Part shown: piece by piece, positions 17,889 through 25,787 of the stretch
Numbering within the stretch: the first letter of the stretch is position 1
Layout of the letters: each line of letters opens with the position of its first letter
Source: Niabella drilacis
GTDB lineage: Bacteria > Bacteroidota > Bacteroidia > Chitinophagales > Chitinophagaceae
Direction: 5' to 3'
Length of the DNA: 64,000 nt
NCBI RefSeq assembly: GCF_900101395.1
Contig: NZ_FMZO01000014.1
Coordinates: 62,001 to 126,000 of the forward strand
Notes under the pieces: generated by a model
The model's database searches: none
What the model was told of the DNA's origin: nothing
The model's input: only the letters and a program-made list of their open reading frames with translations
Program-made: the position numbers and the translations under genes

Positions 17889-18623
17889 CTATCCTGCTTT
17901 TTTTATAACAGCCGCCTGTTCTTCCACTTTTTCCGGCAGCACGGAAAAACCCTGCGGGGTCCACTGTACATTCCATTTACCCGGCCGGCCATTGCGTATT
18001 TTGCACAGCTCCACATTCCAGCCCGGGAAACCCACGCCCGGTAAGCCTTCGGGAGGAATACTGGCAATGGGGCGGATCCGCCAGCGGGAGACACAGGCCA
18101 GGTTGCCGGCAACCCTGTTCGTGCGGTGATGAATAAAACCGGTTACACGGCTTTTTTCCACAGCCAGCTGTAACCGGCGGGATGCCGTAAAACTTAGCTC
18201 CTGCACTTCCCCTACCACAGCGGCAAGGGTTGCACACTTAAGCCCCTCTTCAATAGACCAAAGGGCCTTCTTAGGATCCGGAGCTTCCACAAAAAGGACC
18301 TGGTCCGGTGTAATACCAAAAAAGCTTAACGCAGGCGGGAAGATATTCCGGTGCCGGCTTACCCAAAGACAGCTGCCCCTTTGCATGAGTGTACCCAGCA
18401 GGCCCGCTATAAAGCCGGTGGTAGCGGCCGCATCTTCAGCGCTGCTGCTCATCAATTCATGTACAGCGCTTACCGGGAATGCCCGATGCGGAAACGATTG
18501 GTTTATGATACCCAATCCTGTTTCCTGCAGCTCCGCATCCAGGGGAGCCCGCAGGCCCTGCAACAACAGCAGTTCTTCCTGCAGTTGCTGAAAAATGGTG
18601 GTATGAAACAGCGCCTCTGCCAT
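17889..18623 (-). CDS. imuA: ImuA, RecA-like accessory protein of the mutasome
   Basis: 244 residues with similarity to RecA/SulA-like ImuA proteins: VSAVHELMSSSAEDAAATTGFIAG, GSCLWVSRHRNIFPPALSFFGI, LFVEAPDPKKALWSIEEGLK and the C-terminal RWRIRPIASIPPEGLPGVGFPGWNVEL. The usual Walker A lysine is not apparent, so ATP binding is doubtful. The protein is needed for damage-induced mutagenesis together with ImuB and DnaE2. It is the first gene of the cassette, and a palindrome with a possible promoter lies 26-60 bases upstream. Confidence 0.88.
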   Translation of the reverse strand: MAEALFHTTIFQQLQEELLLLQGLRAPLDAELQETGLGIINQSFPHRAFPVSAVHELMSSSAEDAAATTGFIAGLLGTLMQRGSCLWVSRHRNIFPPALSFFGITPDQVLFVEAPDPKKALWSIEEGLKCATLAAVVGEVQELSFTASRRLQLAVEKSRVTGFIHHRTNRVAGNLACVSRWRIRPIASIPPEGLPGVGFPGWNVELCKIRNGRPGKWNVQWTPQGFSVLPEKVEEQAAVIKKAG

Positions 18624-18648
18624 ATAACCGGGCTGCCAGCAGCCGCTG

Positions 18649-18682
18649 CTAAGGTACGATCATTTTACTAATATATTTAGTA
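18649..18682 (-). promoter_or_regulatory. candidate damage-response operator and promoter of imuA
   Basis: A perfect 6-bp inverted repeat TACTAA-TATAT-TTAGTA spans 18666-18682. On the minus strand TACCTTAG (18656-18649), one base off the TAnnTTTG consensus, follows it, so the palindrome covers the -33 region. A start near 18643 gives a leader of about 20 bases. A LexA/S24-type repressor site is an attractive reading but no such regulator is in the window. Confidence 0.45.
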
Positions 18683-18777
18683 TTTTTTGCTACATTTCTT
18701 GCCTTTTACAAATCTGTGCTTTAGGGTAACAAGTCAGAACTTCCATTGATATACCGGTAACATCAAACATTAAAACA

Positions 18778-19113
18778 ATGAAAACAACGCTTACACTTTG
18801 CATATTCCTGGTATGGGCACAGGCCGGGTTTGCCCAGGACAACAACTCCCGGATCATTATCAGTTCCGGGATGCCGTCACGGATCTCCATGAATGTAACC
18901 GTACCCAAACAGCAGCGGGCCGCATCTGCAGATACTACTCATAACCCTTTATACGAACAGGGAGGAAATTCAGGACAGAACCCGATGTTTGAGAACAGGA
19001 TCCAACCGGCACATCCTGACTACAACCAGATAAAAAACGGGCAAAACATAAAAAGACAACCAGCAGAAAACCGGTACAGTGGTTTAAGAGATGTGGTAAA
19101 GACACAGGTATAG
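18778..19113 (+). CDS. small exported protein of unknown function
   Basis: 111 residues with a clear signal peptide (MKTTLTLCIFLVWAQAGFAQ). The mature part is polar and Asn/Gln-rich (HNPLYEQGGNSGQNPMFENR, DYNQIKNGQNIKRQ), probably disordered, and shows no recognisable domain. The ATG is preceded by an A-rich stretch typical of the ribosome-binding regions in this phylum. It is convergent with the HxlR gene. I take it as real because of the signal peptide; its role is unknown. Confidence 0.6.
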   Translation: MKTTLTLCIFLVWAQAGFAQDNNSRIIISSGMPSRISMNVTVPKQQRAASADTTHNPLYEQGGNSGQNPMFENRIQPAHPDYNQIKNGQNIKRQPAENRYSGLRDVVKTQV

Positions 19114-19147
19114 CCAGGCCGGACAAACAGGGCCATTAGCCCAGGCA

Positions 19148-19492
19148 TCAGGGTTTGTCTGCACGACCTTTCAGGATGGTTTTCCGGTGCTGCCGGCCCC
19201 AGCGGATCATTTCCTGGATGATCGTTCCAAAACTGCGGCAGTAGGCAGTAGGCGCATACTCCACCAGCACGGGCGTATCGGCATAAACGGTCCTTGTTAC
19301 CAGGTTGTTCATCTCCATTTCTTTGAGCTCTTTCGACAGCATCCGGGTGGTGATACCGGGAATGCTACGCTCAATTTCCCGGAAACGCCGGTGGCCATTG
19401 CAAATAGCATTGATGACCGGCAGCCGCCATTTTCCCCCGATGAAGTAAAGGGTGTCCTGCAATGCTCTTAATTCTTCTGCATGATTGCGCAT
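19148..19492 (-). CDS. HxlR-family transcriptional regulator
   Basis: 114 residues from the ATG at 19492 (MRNHAEELRALQDTLYFIGG); an upstream in-frame ATG at 19546 lies inside the predicted promoter and is rejected. It is a winged-helix protein of the HxlR type with FIGGKWRLPVINAICNGHRRFREIERSIPGITTRMLSKELKEMEMNNLV and the wing VEYAPTAYCRSFGTII. It lacks the N-terminal cysteine seen in redox-sensing relatives. It is divergent from a broken SDR gene, the kind of neighbour HxlR proteins often control. Confidence 0.9.
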   Translation of the reverse strand: MRNHAEELRALQDTLYFIGGKWRLPVINAICNGHRRFREIERSIPGITTRMLSKELKEMEMNNLVTRTVYADTPVLVEYAPTAYCRSFGTIIQEMIRWGRQHRKTILKGRADKP

Positions 19493-19510
19493 ATCTGTTG
19501 TTGTTATCTG

Positions 19511-19562
19511 GTATACTCTATGATACTGGTTACAAAAGTATATCATTTACCGGGTAGCTTTG
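19511..19562. promoter_or_regulatory. divergent promoters of hxlR and SDR pseudogene
   Basis: The minus-strand -7 box TACTTTTG (19540-19533) points to the HxlR gene; the plus-strand -7 box TAGCTTTG (19555-19562) points to the SDR remnant at 19580. Between them lie two similar elements about 17-18 bases apart, GTATACTCTATGATAC (19511-19526) and TTACAAAAGTATA (19530-19542), plausible sites for the HxlR protein. Confidence 0.5.
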
Positions 19563-19579
19563 CTAAAAATTAAAGATCT

Positions 19580-19971
19580 ATGCTACAGCAGAAAAAAGCC
19601 CTTATAACAGGAGGGAACAGCGGCATCGGGTATGCCACAGCAAAGGAACTGGCAGCCCGCGGAGCTCCGTATACCAGGCCAGCAAAGCCGCACTGAACTC
19701 TATCGCCAAAACCGCCGCTGCCGAACTGGCATCCCGGAAGATCCGGGTAAACATGATCAGCCCCGGGCCTACCAGAACAGAAGTATTGAGTAAATCCGGC
19801 GCGGATCCGCAAACGGTTCAAAACCTTTTTAACCAGTTGGCAGCTGCCATTCCGTTGAAAAGGACCGGCACTCCCGAAGAAGTGGCAAAACTGGTTGCGT
19901 ACCTGTGCGATGCACCGGCTGCCTTTATTACCGGTGCAGAGTTTGTAATGGATGGCGGCATGACCCTGTAA
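19580..19971 (+). pseudogene. short-chain dehydrogenase/reductase with internal deletion
   Basis: The first 29 codons encode a normal SDR start with the cofactor loop (KALITGGNSGIGYATAKELA). From about base 19666 a different frame gives the second half of an SDR, including the catalytic YxxxK (SVYQASKAALNSIAKT), VNMISPGPTRTEV and the C-terminal DGGMTL. Roughly 110-120 codons between them are missing and the junction (near 19664-19668) shifts frame, so the upstream frame stops soon after. The promoter and start codon are still intact. It probably was the target of the divergent HxlR regulator. Confidence 0.85.
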
Positions 19972-19996
19972 ATACCAGGGTGCCGTCCGGCTGTTG

Positions 19997-20866
19997 TTAC
20001 AGCAGGATCCGCTGTGCTGCCGGTACCGTTGCAATATGCGGCATCCGGCCCTCCCTGTATTGGCGGTACAGTTCGGGAATTGCCTCCGCACTGTCGGCTA
20101 TAAAAGGGCCATGCGTAACGATCTGCTCGCGCAGCGGTGCACCGGCATAAAGCACCAGCCGGGCAGCTCCTTTTGCAACAATTTTTAATGTACTTGGCCC
20201 CGCTTCTTCAAACAGATCCAGCCATCCCACCTGTTCCTTATGCAGCAGTTGTTCATTTGCACCGGCAATAAGCTCCCCTTTCAATACATATACAAATGTG
20301 TTGTACTGTGCAGGAAGATCGAGCAGCGCAGTTGTACCCGCCTCCATCGAAATATCGGCAATGATCAGCGGCACATAATTTTGCACCGGTGCAGTAAGTC
20401 CGTTCAATGAACCGCTGTATAACCGGATCTGTACACCGTTATTATTGAGTACCGGTACGTGTTCCAGCGGCAGGTCCTGAACCCGGGGCAGTGCGTTCCT
20501 GTATTTGCGGGGAAGGTTCAGCCACAGCTGCAACAGCCTTAACTGCATGGGCCGGTTGATGGTTTCTGTATGCACCACGCCACTGCCGGCGGTCATTAAC
20601 TGAAAATCTCCACTCTGCATTTTATATGCCTCATCGCCGATCTCACCTTCCAGTAGTAAGGACACTGTTTCAAAGCCGGCATGCGGATGTGCTCCGCCCG
20701 AGGGCCCGGTATCCTTCTTATCCAGTATATCATCCATCAGGAAGATAAAGGGATCGGAAACGCCGAAGTCGGCGCCTACCAGCTGACGGGCCATATGGCC
20801 GGCACCCAGAAACCCGGGACGGGCTTCCGGGGTTTCTGTTCTTATAATCTTTCTTTCGATTTTCAT
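19997..20866 (-). CDS. pirin-family protein
   Basis: 289 residues, a bicupin of the pirin family. The N-terminal cupin carries the metal ligands in AHPHAGFETVSLLLEGEI and VVHTE (His-His-His-Glu pattern), with MTAGSGVVHTETINRPM as the family signature. The C-terminal cupin ends PHIATVPAAQRILL. Bacterial pirins act as quercetin 2,3-dioxygenases or as partners of metabolic enzymes; which applies is not known. It follows the yceI gene by 11 bases and is likely in the same operon under HxlR control. Confidence 0.92.
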   Translation of the reverse strand: MKIERKIIRTETPEARPGFLGAGHMARQLVGADFGVSDPFIFLMDDILDKKDTGPSGGAHPHAGFETVSLLLEGEIGDEAYKMQSGDFQLMTAGSGVVHTETINRPMQLRLLQLWLNLPRKYRNALPRVQDLPLEHVPVLNNNGVQIRLYSGSLNGLTAPVQNYVPLIIADISMEAGTTALLDLPAQYNTFVYVLKGELIAGANEQLLHKEQVGWLDLFEEAGPSTLKIVAKGAARLVLYAGAPLREQIVTHGPFIADSAEAIPELYRQYREGRMPHIATVPAAQRILL

Positions 20867-20877
20867 AACGGGGCCTT

Positions 20878-21426
20878 TTATGCAGGAACAGCCACAGCCT
20901 GCTTTACCAGCTCCAGCTCACTCTGGATCTTTACTTCCTCACCCAGTGCAATGCCGCCCGTTTCCAATACCGAGTTGAAGTTGATCCCCCACTGGCTGCG
21001 TTCAATTTTACCGGTAACAAAAAAGCCTGCCCGCTCATTGCCCCAGGGATCCTTTGTAGTACCGTTGTGCTCTACGTGCAGCTGCACCGGCCGGGTAATA
21101 CCCTTCAGGGTCAGGTTGCCCCGCAGCTCAAAGGTATCTTCACTTTTGCGTTCGATACCCGTTGATACAAATTCCAGTTCCGGGTGCTTTTCCACTTCAA
21201 AAAAATCGGAATTTCGGAGGTGCGCATCCCGTTGCTCGTTATTGGTTGACACGGAATCCATGCGGGCCGTGAGTTTTACCTGTGCTTTACTAAAATCATC
21301 CCCGGGTGCATCTACCGCTACCTGAAAATCCCGGAAAGAGCCTGTTACATTACTGATCATTAAGTGCCGGATCTTAAAACCCAACTCACTATGTGTAACA
21401 TCGGATAACCATTTTGTTTGTGTCAT
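20878..21426 (-). CDS. YceI-family protein (no signal peptide)
   Basis: 182 residues of the YceI lipocalin-like fold: WLSDVTHSELGFKIRHLMIS, VTGSFRDFQVAV, LEFVSTGIERKSEDTFELRG, NLTLKGITRPVQLHV and the C-terminal FVTGKIERSQWGINFNSVLE. Relatives bind polyisoprenoids or other amphiphiles. Most are exported, but this one starts directly with MTQTKWLSDVTHSE and appears cytoplasmic. It shares a divergent promoter region with an HxlR gene and leads into the pirin gene. Confidence 0.9.
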   Translation of the reverse strand: MTQTKWLSDVTHSELGFKIRHLMISNVTGSFRDFQVAVDAPGDDFSKAQVKLTARMDSVSTNNEQRDAHLRNSDFFEVEKHPELEFVSTGIERKSEDTFELRGNLTLKGITRPVQLHVEHNGTTKDPWGNERAGFFVTGKIERSQWGINFNSVLETGGIALGEEVKIQSELELVKQAVAVPA

Positions 21427-21450
21427 AATTTATTTTTTTGTTTACGGGTA

Positions 21451-21458
21451 CAAAGTTA
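21451..21458 (-). promoter_or_regulatory. -7 element of the yceI-pirin promoter
   Basis: On the minus strand this reads TAACTTTG, an exact TAnnTTTG match, about 25 bases before the yceI ATG at 21426. Its -33 region falls inside the tandem repeats at 21470-21522. Confidence 0.6.
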
Positions 21459-21469
21459 TTTCAGGTCGC

Positions 21470-21522
21470 TTACAAAAAGTAAGCACTTAACAAAAGGTAA
21501 GCACTATACAAGACGTAAGTGG
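21470..21522. repeat. three tandem 17-18 bp repeats, candidate HxlR operator
   Basis: Units TTACAAAAAGTAAGCAC (21470-21486), TTAACAAAAGGTAAGCAC (21487-21504) and TATACAAGACGTAAGTGG (21505-21522). Each unit has a dyad core TTAC-Nn-GTAA; the first is a perfect GCTTAC-AAAAA-GTAAGC palindrome when base 21468 onward is included. They lie between the divergent yceI and hxlR promoters, in a position to repress both. Confidence 0.7.
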
Positions 21523-21523
21523 G

Positions 21524-21531
21524 TATCTTTG
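21524..21531 (+). promoter_or_regulatory. -7 element of the second hxlR gene
   Basis: TATCTTTG, an exact TAnnTTTG match, 22 bases before the ATG at 21553. It follows the third repeat unit directly, so a bound regulator would overlap the polymerase site. Confidence 0.6.
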
Positions 21532-21552
21532 CCCTTCAACAACAATAAGATC

Positions 21553-21960
21553 ATGGCAAAATTGAATAGCAGCGATGTGCATCTTTCAGCTGAAGCATGT
21601 AATGCCAATCTGATGGCAGTCGGAGATGCGCTGTACGCCATCGGCGGAAAATGGAAACTGCGGATCATTGTGGCGTTAAAGACCGGCAGCAAACGCTTTA
21701 ATGAGTTGCAGCGATCTATTGAAGGCATTTCGGCCAAAGCCCTTGCGGCGGAATTAAAAGACCTGGAGCTGAACGGGTTTGTACATCGCCGGGTATTTAC
21801 GGGTACTCCTGTAGTGGTCAGCTATGAGTTAACGGAATATGCCGGTACCCTGGGCGATGTACTGGACGCGCTTTCTTCATGGGGCAGGATGCACCGGGAA
21901 ACCATTAAGAAAAGCATGCGTAAAAATAAAAGCATGGCTTCGCCAAACCTGGCCCCATAA
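21553..21960 (+). CDS. HxlR-family transcriptional regulator
   Basis: 135 residues from ATG 21553 (MAKLNSSDVHLSAEACNANL); a longer reading from 21418 runs through the promoter and repeats and is rejected. The winged helix reads AIGGKWKLRIIVALKTGSKRFNELQRSIEGISAKALAAELKDLELNGFV in successive segments, with the wing VVVSYELTEYAGTLGDV. A cysteine at position 16 (SAEACNANL) lies where redox-sensing HxlR members carry theirs. It probably represses itself and the divergent yceI-pirin operon through the three tandem repeats. Confidence 0.9.
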   Translation: MAKLNSSDVHLSAEACNANLMAVGDALYAIGGKWKLRIIVALKTGSKRFNELQRSIEGISAKALAAELKDLELNGFVHRRVFTGTPVVVSYELTEYAGTLGDVLDALSSWGRMHRETIKKSMRKNKSMASPNLAP

Positions 21961-22279
21961 TTTGCCTTAAACCGTTTAAGTATGAACAAACTTAAAAAAA
22001 CTGACAGGGATTGCTATCCTGTATTGACCTGACTTACTGGATTGCCACAGACACACCGATCCTTTGAACCTGCAACAAACAGGCACAAAAGTCCTCAGCG
22101 CTCCCTATGTTTGTTCAAAGTTGAACGTTTCATTTATACCGGCTTCGTTCGGGGAAAAGCCCCCATTGTATAGCAGGTATATGGTTTGGATGCAGCGCGG
22201 TCTTGTGGCTATACACCACATTTTTCCTGCTCGTCATTTAATAGTATATTGGTCTTTTGAATTGCCAACATTTTTTTAG
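21961..22279. other. intergenic region before the GntR gene
   Basis: No convincing gene. It holds a perfect inverted repeat GTTCAA-AG-TTGAAC at 22113-22126, about 150 bases before the GntR start. No exact TAnnTTTG element was found for the GntR gene. Confidence 0.5.
22113..22126. promoter_or_regulatory. inverted repeat, candidate operator
   Basis: GTTCAA-AG-TTGAAC, 6-bp arms with a 2-base centre. It lies in the leader region of the GntR regulator gene and may be its own site, as GntR-type regulators often bind such short palindromes. Confidence 0.35.
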
Positions 22280-23311
22280 ATGAAAAAACAACGCCTGCTG
22301 GATCTGATCCAGGTGGATCCGTATTCGAGCACACCCAAATATCTTCAGATCGTTAATGCCGTTCTAAAGGAAATTGAGAAAGGAACCATAACGGCGGGCG
22401 ACAGCATGCCATCCATCAACGAGTTCAGTATCGAGCTGGATATAGCACGGGATACGGTAGAACGGGGTTACAAACAGCTACGCCGCCTGGGGATTATTAA
22501 TGCAGTTCCAAGAAAGGGATACTTTATTGAGCGTACTGAATTTCAGCGCCCGCTCCGGGTATTCCTGCTTTTCAATAAACTAAGTACCCCCAAAAAAATG
22601 GTTTACGATGCTTTGGTAAATGCACTGGGCGATAAAGCGGGTATCGATTTTTATATTTATAACAATGATTTTCATTTGTTCAAGCGCCTGCTTTCGGGCA
22701 GTAAGGATCATTACACCCATTACGTGATCATTCCACATTTTATCGACGGGGGCGAGCGGGCTTCCGAGATCATCGATACCATTCCAAAGGATAAACTGAT
22801 CCTGCTGGATAAACTGGTGCCGGGGGTAAATGGTGCGTACGGCTCTATTTACATCGACTATCAAAATGATATTTACCAGGCGCTTCATGATGCCCTTGAG
22901 CATCTTGAAAAATACCATACCATTAAGCTGATCTTCCCGGACAACAGTTACTATCCAAAGGAAATAAAAAAAGGCTTTGCCCATTTTTGCCAGGATAATG
23001 CCTTTTCTTACAGGATCATTCACAATATCGAAAATGAACCCATTAAGCAGGGCGAAGTATATATCAATATGATCGAGGAGGACCTGGTAACCCTCATTGA
23101 AAAAATCCAGCCCACCTCGTTAAAAATAGGCGCACAGGTGGGCATTATTTCCTATAACGAAACCCCGTTCAAAAGAGTGATCTTAAACGGGATCACAACG
23201 ATCTCTTCCAACTTTCATGAAATGGGGGTTATGACTGCCCGGGAGATCCTTTCGGGAACCACGGAAAAGCAAAAAGTGCCCTTCCTGCTTACATTACGTC
23301 CTTCTTTATAG
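22280..23311 (+). CDS. GntR-type regulator with sugar-binding-like effector domain
   Basis: 343 residues. The N-terminal winged helix (about 1-75) has the GntR signature: YLQIVNAVLKEIEKGTITAG, DSMPSINEFSIELDIARDTV, and ERGYKQLRRLGIINAVPRKGYF. The remainder (about 90-343) has the layout of a LacI/periplasmic-binding-type effector domain: KMVYDALVNALGDKAGIDFY, VIIPHFIDGG, KLILLDKLVPGVNGAYGSIY, IDYQNDIYQALHDALEHL, and the end GVMTAREILSG. In Bacteroidota this architecture senses sugars such as rhamnose or arabinose. It is convergent with, and so may regulate, the esterase/GH20 cluster downstream (inference). Confidence 0.88.
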   Translation: MKKQRLLDLIQVDPYSSTPKYLQIVNAVLKEIEKGTITAGDSMPSINEFSIELDIARDTVERGYKQLRRLGIINAVPRKGYFIERTEFQRPLRVFLLFNKLSTPKKMVYDALVNALGDKAGIDFYIYNNDFHLFKRLLSGSKDHYTHYVIIPHFIDGGERASEIIDTIPKDKLILLDKLVPGVNGAYGSIYIDYQNDIYQALHDALEHLEKYHTIKLIFPDNSYYPKEIKKGFAHFCQDNAFSYRIIHNIENEPIKQGEVYINMIEEDLVTLIEKIQPTSLKIGAQVGIISYNETPFKRVILNGITTISSNFHEMGVMTAREILSGTTEKQKVPFLLTLRPSL

Positions 23312-23326
23312 GTAGCCGGCGGACTG

Positions 23327-24616
23327 TTACGGCAACACCGTTCTTGCCGACTCTAATCCAAAAAGGTTCACGGTACTTACGGAGATCGTTGAGGAGGATG
23401 CGCCTGAATGAGGGATGCCGATCTGCAGTGCAGGCAGCTCACGCGGGTAAGCATCATCGCCGTTGGTATCAAAGTTCTGACAGGTACCGGTTTCCGGAAA
23501 ACGGCCGATCAGCTGGTCATTCCTATAAATATTAAAATGGCTGATACCGGATTCTATGTCTGCATCTGCTTGCCAGCTCAGCATTATAGCATCACCCTGT
23601 ACCTGCACTCCCCTCACATGGTTGGGAGCCGGGGGCGGTGTATGATCGATAACGGTGCCGGTGATCACATATTCCCTCCATTTGGCAGCGGTTGCCGAAT
23701 CGGGGAACCAGGCCGCATTCCGCTTATTACCCGGGAAACGCTGCGCCGGGTATATATTGTAAGATACCGTATCGCCCAGCCATGCCTGGGACCGGTCCGC
23801 GGGCCTCATGGCTGCATACCCGGCTCCCGGTGCGGACGGAAGCCTTTGCCGCAGCACCGCTTCATAGAACGGGATGGCTATATACCGGACATAACTGTAA
23901 TTGTGGCTCTGGTAAGGGGTACAGGCAATGCTGGCATACCCGCCCCGGGAGCGCAGTTTACCAAATTCCCTTATGGATGTTTGCCAGCAGCAGGCATCGC
24001 CTGCCGGCCCCGCATGCCGCATCATTACCGGCACCTCCAATGCGGCAGGCGGGTAGGCCCCCGGCTCAAATGCCGGTGAATATCCAAACACCGCCAATAT
24101 CCTTTTGGGATATTCCCTTAACATGGACAAAGCCCAGTAACCGCCGCCGGAATGGCCCCATAGCAGCCAGGGCAGCGCTGCCAGCTCCTTATGCCCGGAG
24201 GCCTTCCCAATGGCCGCAAGCGCTTTGATGAGCGCCGGGCCCGATCCGGATCCGGGGTTTCTCCAGTCATGGCAGTTGCCTTTAGCGGAGTAAAGGTCGG
24301 GACCTACGATGGCCAGGTTCCATTTTTTTGCAAATGCCTGGTATTGCAGATCAAAAGCCGTAGCAATTCCCCGCCCCTCCATAGTACAGCCGTGCTGATG
24401 CACAAAAATACCCTGCAGACCGGATACACTATCGGGGATAAAAACCGCGTACCGGGCTGAATCAAATGTGTAATGCGCATCGGTTTGCGTAATGATATAG
24501 ACCTTACCATTGGCCACCTGCCGCACCTGGTATCCAGGGGCGGTATTTTTCTGAGCCCTAGCCGATAAAGGCATCAGCAGCCCGCAAAGGCCTAACCACC
24601 ATCCTGCCTTATTCAT
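23327..24616 (-). CDS. exported alpha/beta hydrolase with C-terminal FN3-like domain
   Basis: 429 residues with a signal peptide (MNKAGWWLGLCGLLMPLSARAQ). The alpha/beta hydrolase core (about 60-270) has the nucleophile in WGHSGGGYWAL and a lid with paired cysteines (AGDACCWQTS). The last ~100 residues look like a fibronectin type III domain (PPPAPNHVRGVQVQGDAIML, ISHFNIYRNDQLIGRF). It is most likely an extracytoplasmic carbohydrate esterase. Its start overlaps the stop of the SGNH gene by 8 bases, so both are made from one message, third in the GH20-SGNH-hydrolase operon. Confidence 0.82.
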   Translation of the reverse strand: MNKAGWWLGLCGLLMPLSARAQKNTAPGYQVRQVANGKVYIITQTDAHYTFDSARYAVFIPDSVSGLQGIFVHQHGCTMEGRGIATAFDLQYQAFAKKWNLAIVGPDLYSAKGNCHDWRNPGSGSGPALIKALAAIGKASGHKELAALPWLLWGHSGGGYWALSMLREYPKRILAVFGYSPAFEPGAYPPAALEVPVMMRHAGPAGDACCWQTSIREFGKLRSRGGYASIACTPYQSHNYSYVRYIAIPFYEAVLRQRLPSAPGAGYAAMRPADRSQAWLGDTVSYNIYPAQRFPGNKRNAAWFPDSATAAKWREYVITGTVIDHTPPPAPNHVRGVQVQGDAIMLSWQADADIESGISHFNIYRNDQLIGRFPETGTCQNFDTNGDDAYPRELPALQIGIPHSGASSSTISVSTVNLFGLESARTVLP

Positions 24617-25787
24617 AAATTTCAGGTATATCCGTTAATGTTTGCAGAAACATCAGCCGTGAGCCTTTTGCGTTCGGATGATGATAGATCTGGCCAAAAT
24701 CATAGTCTTCATGCCACATGGTGGTTTTATCTACCACAGCACCATCAAATCCTACCGAGGTTGCTTTATCAAACCGGGCGCCTTTGATCCGATATCGCTG
24801 ACGGACCTTTTCAATAAGCGCATTCACCGGCACCTGGCTGCCGCTTTCATTGGCGGGAATATTATTAAGAATGGGTATGGCGCCCTGCAACTTTATATAT
24901 TCCACCAGGGCGCTAAGGTTTTGCTCCGTATTGCCCCCATTCGTACCAATGGTAACCATTACATATTTGGCCTTTATAAAGGGCAGTTCATTTTTGATCC
25001 GATCCAGCAATTCATTAATAGTCGTTCCTCCCCGGCCGCTGGCCATCACTTTTCCGTGAGCCTGCCCCCGGATGAGCTGGGTCCACGAATGGGCGAAATC
25101 AGCCCTGGGGAAATAGCCTTCCGGCTCCGTTATGGAATCGCCATAGATCAGCAGCAACAGGTCACATTCATTTGAAAGCACGGTCATCTGCTGAACACAG
25201 ATCTCCGATCCTTCAGCTAAACCAAAACAATAATAATCGTGCTGAAGTCCTGCAAAAAAACCAGGGCCCACCGCCCCGGCCCGTACTCCACCGGTGCCAT
25301 CGGTTGTTGCAGCAATACTGTCGGCAGCGCCGGTATACAGATCGGTCAGCCGGAGCATTACGGTCTGGTAGTTCCGGTGCACTTCCACCAGATAGTCGTG
25401 CCCCGGATCCAGGAACGGTACGGTTTTCCGGGTTACCGGGTTGGTCTGAATACTGATCGTTTTGCGGGTCATATCCACAAAGGCTTTAAAATCGCCCTGG
25501 TCGCTTTGAAAAACCGCCCTGGCATCCGCCGAAAAACGAACCCGGTAGCGGACGAGGCGCGTTGCAAGAGAGTAATATTTATTCAGTCTTGCCAGCTGTC
25601 CTTTTACGCGCATCTGTATGCCGTTTGCCGTATACCGGGCATCCGGCCATACCAGCTCCGGGTATTGGCCCGCGGTGTCAAACACCTGGTTATACAGGAC
25701 AACTGTAGCTCCTGCCGATTGCTGACCTGTTGCAGGGTGCCAGCAAAGCAAACAGGCCAGCAGCCACAGCTTTCGGGCTAACGGCAT
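24609..25787 (-). CDS. exported SGNH/GDSL hydrolase
   Basis: 392 residues from the ATG at 25787 (MPLARKLWLLACLLCWHPATG, a signal peptide); the longer reading from 25832 runs into the GH20 gene. The first ~190 residues form a beta-rich accessory domain. The C-terminal SGNH domain shows block I (IYGDSITEPEGYF), block II glycine (SGRGGTTINELL), block III (VTIGTNGGN) and block V His (YHHPNAKGSRLM). It should remove acyl groups from a glycan. Its ATG overlaps the TGA stop of the GH20 gene (TGATG), indicating coupled translation. Confidence 0.85.
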   Translation of the reverse strand: MPLARKLWLLACLLCWHPATGQQSAGATVVLYNQVFDTAGQYPELVWPDARYTANGIQMRVKGQLARLNKYYSLATRLVRYRVRFSADARAVFQSDQGDFKAFVDMTRKTISIQTNPVTRKTVPFLDPGHDYLVEVHRNYQTVMLRLTDLYTGAADSIAATTDGTGGVRAGAVGPGFFAGLQHDYYCFGLAEGSEICVQQMTVLSNECDLLLLIYGDSITEPEGYFPRADFAHSWTQLIRGQAHGKVMASGRGGTTINELLDRIKNELPFIKAKYVMVTIGTNGGNTEQNLSALVEYIKLQGAIPILNNIPANESGSQVPVNALIEKVRQRYRIKGARFDKATSVGFDGAVVDKTTMWHEDYDFGQIYHHPNAKGSRLMFLQTLTDIPEIYE

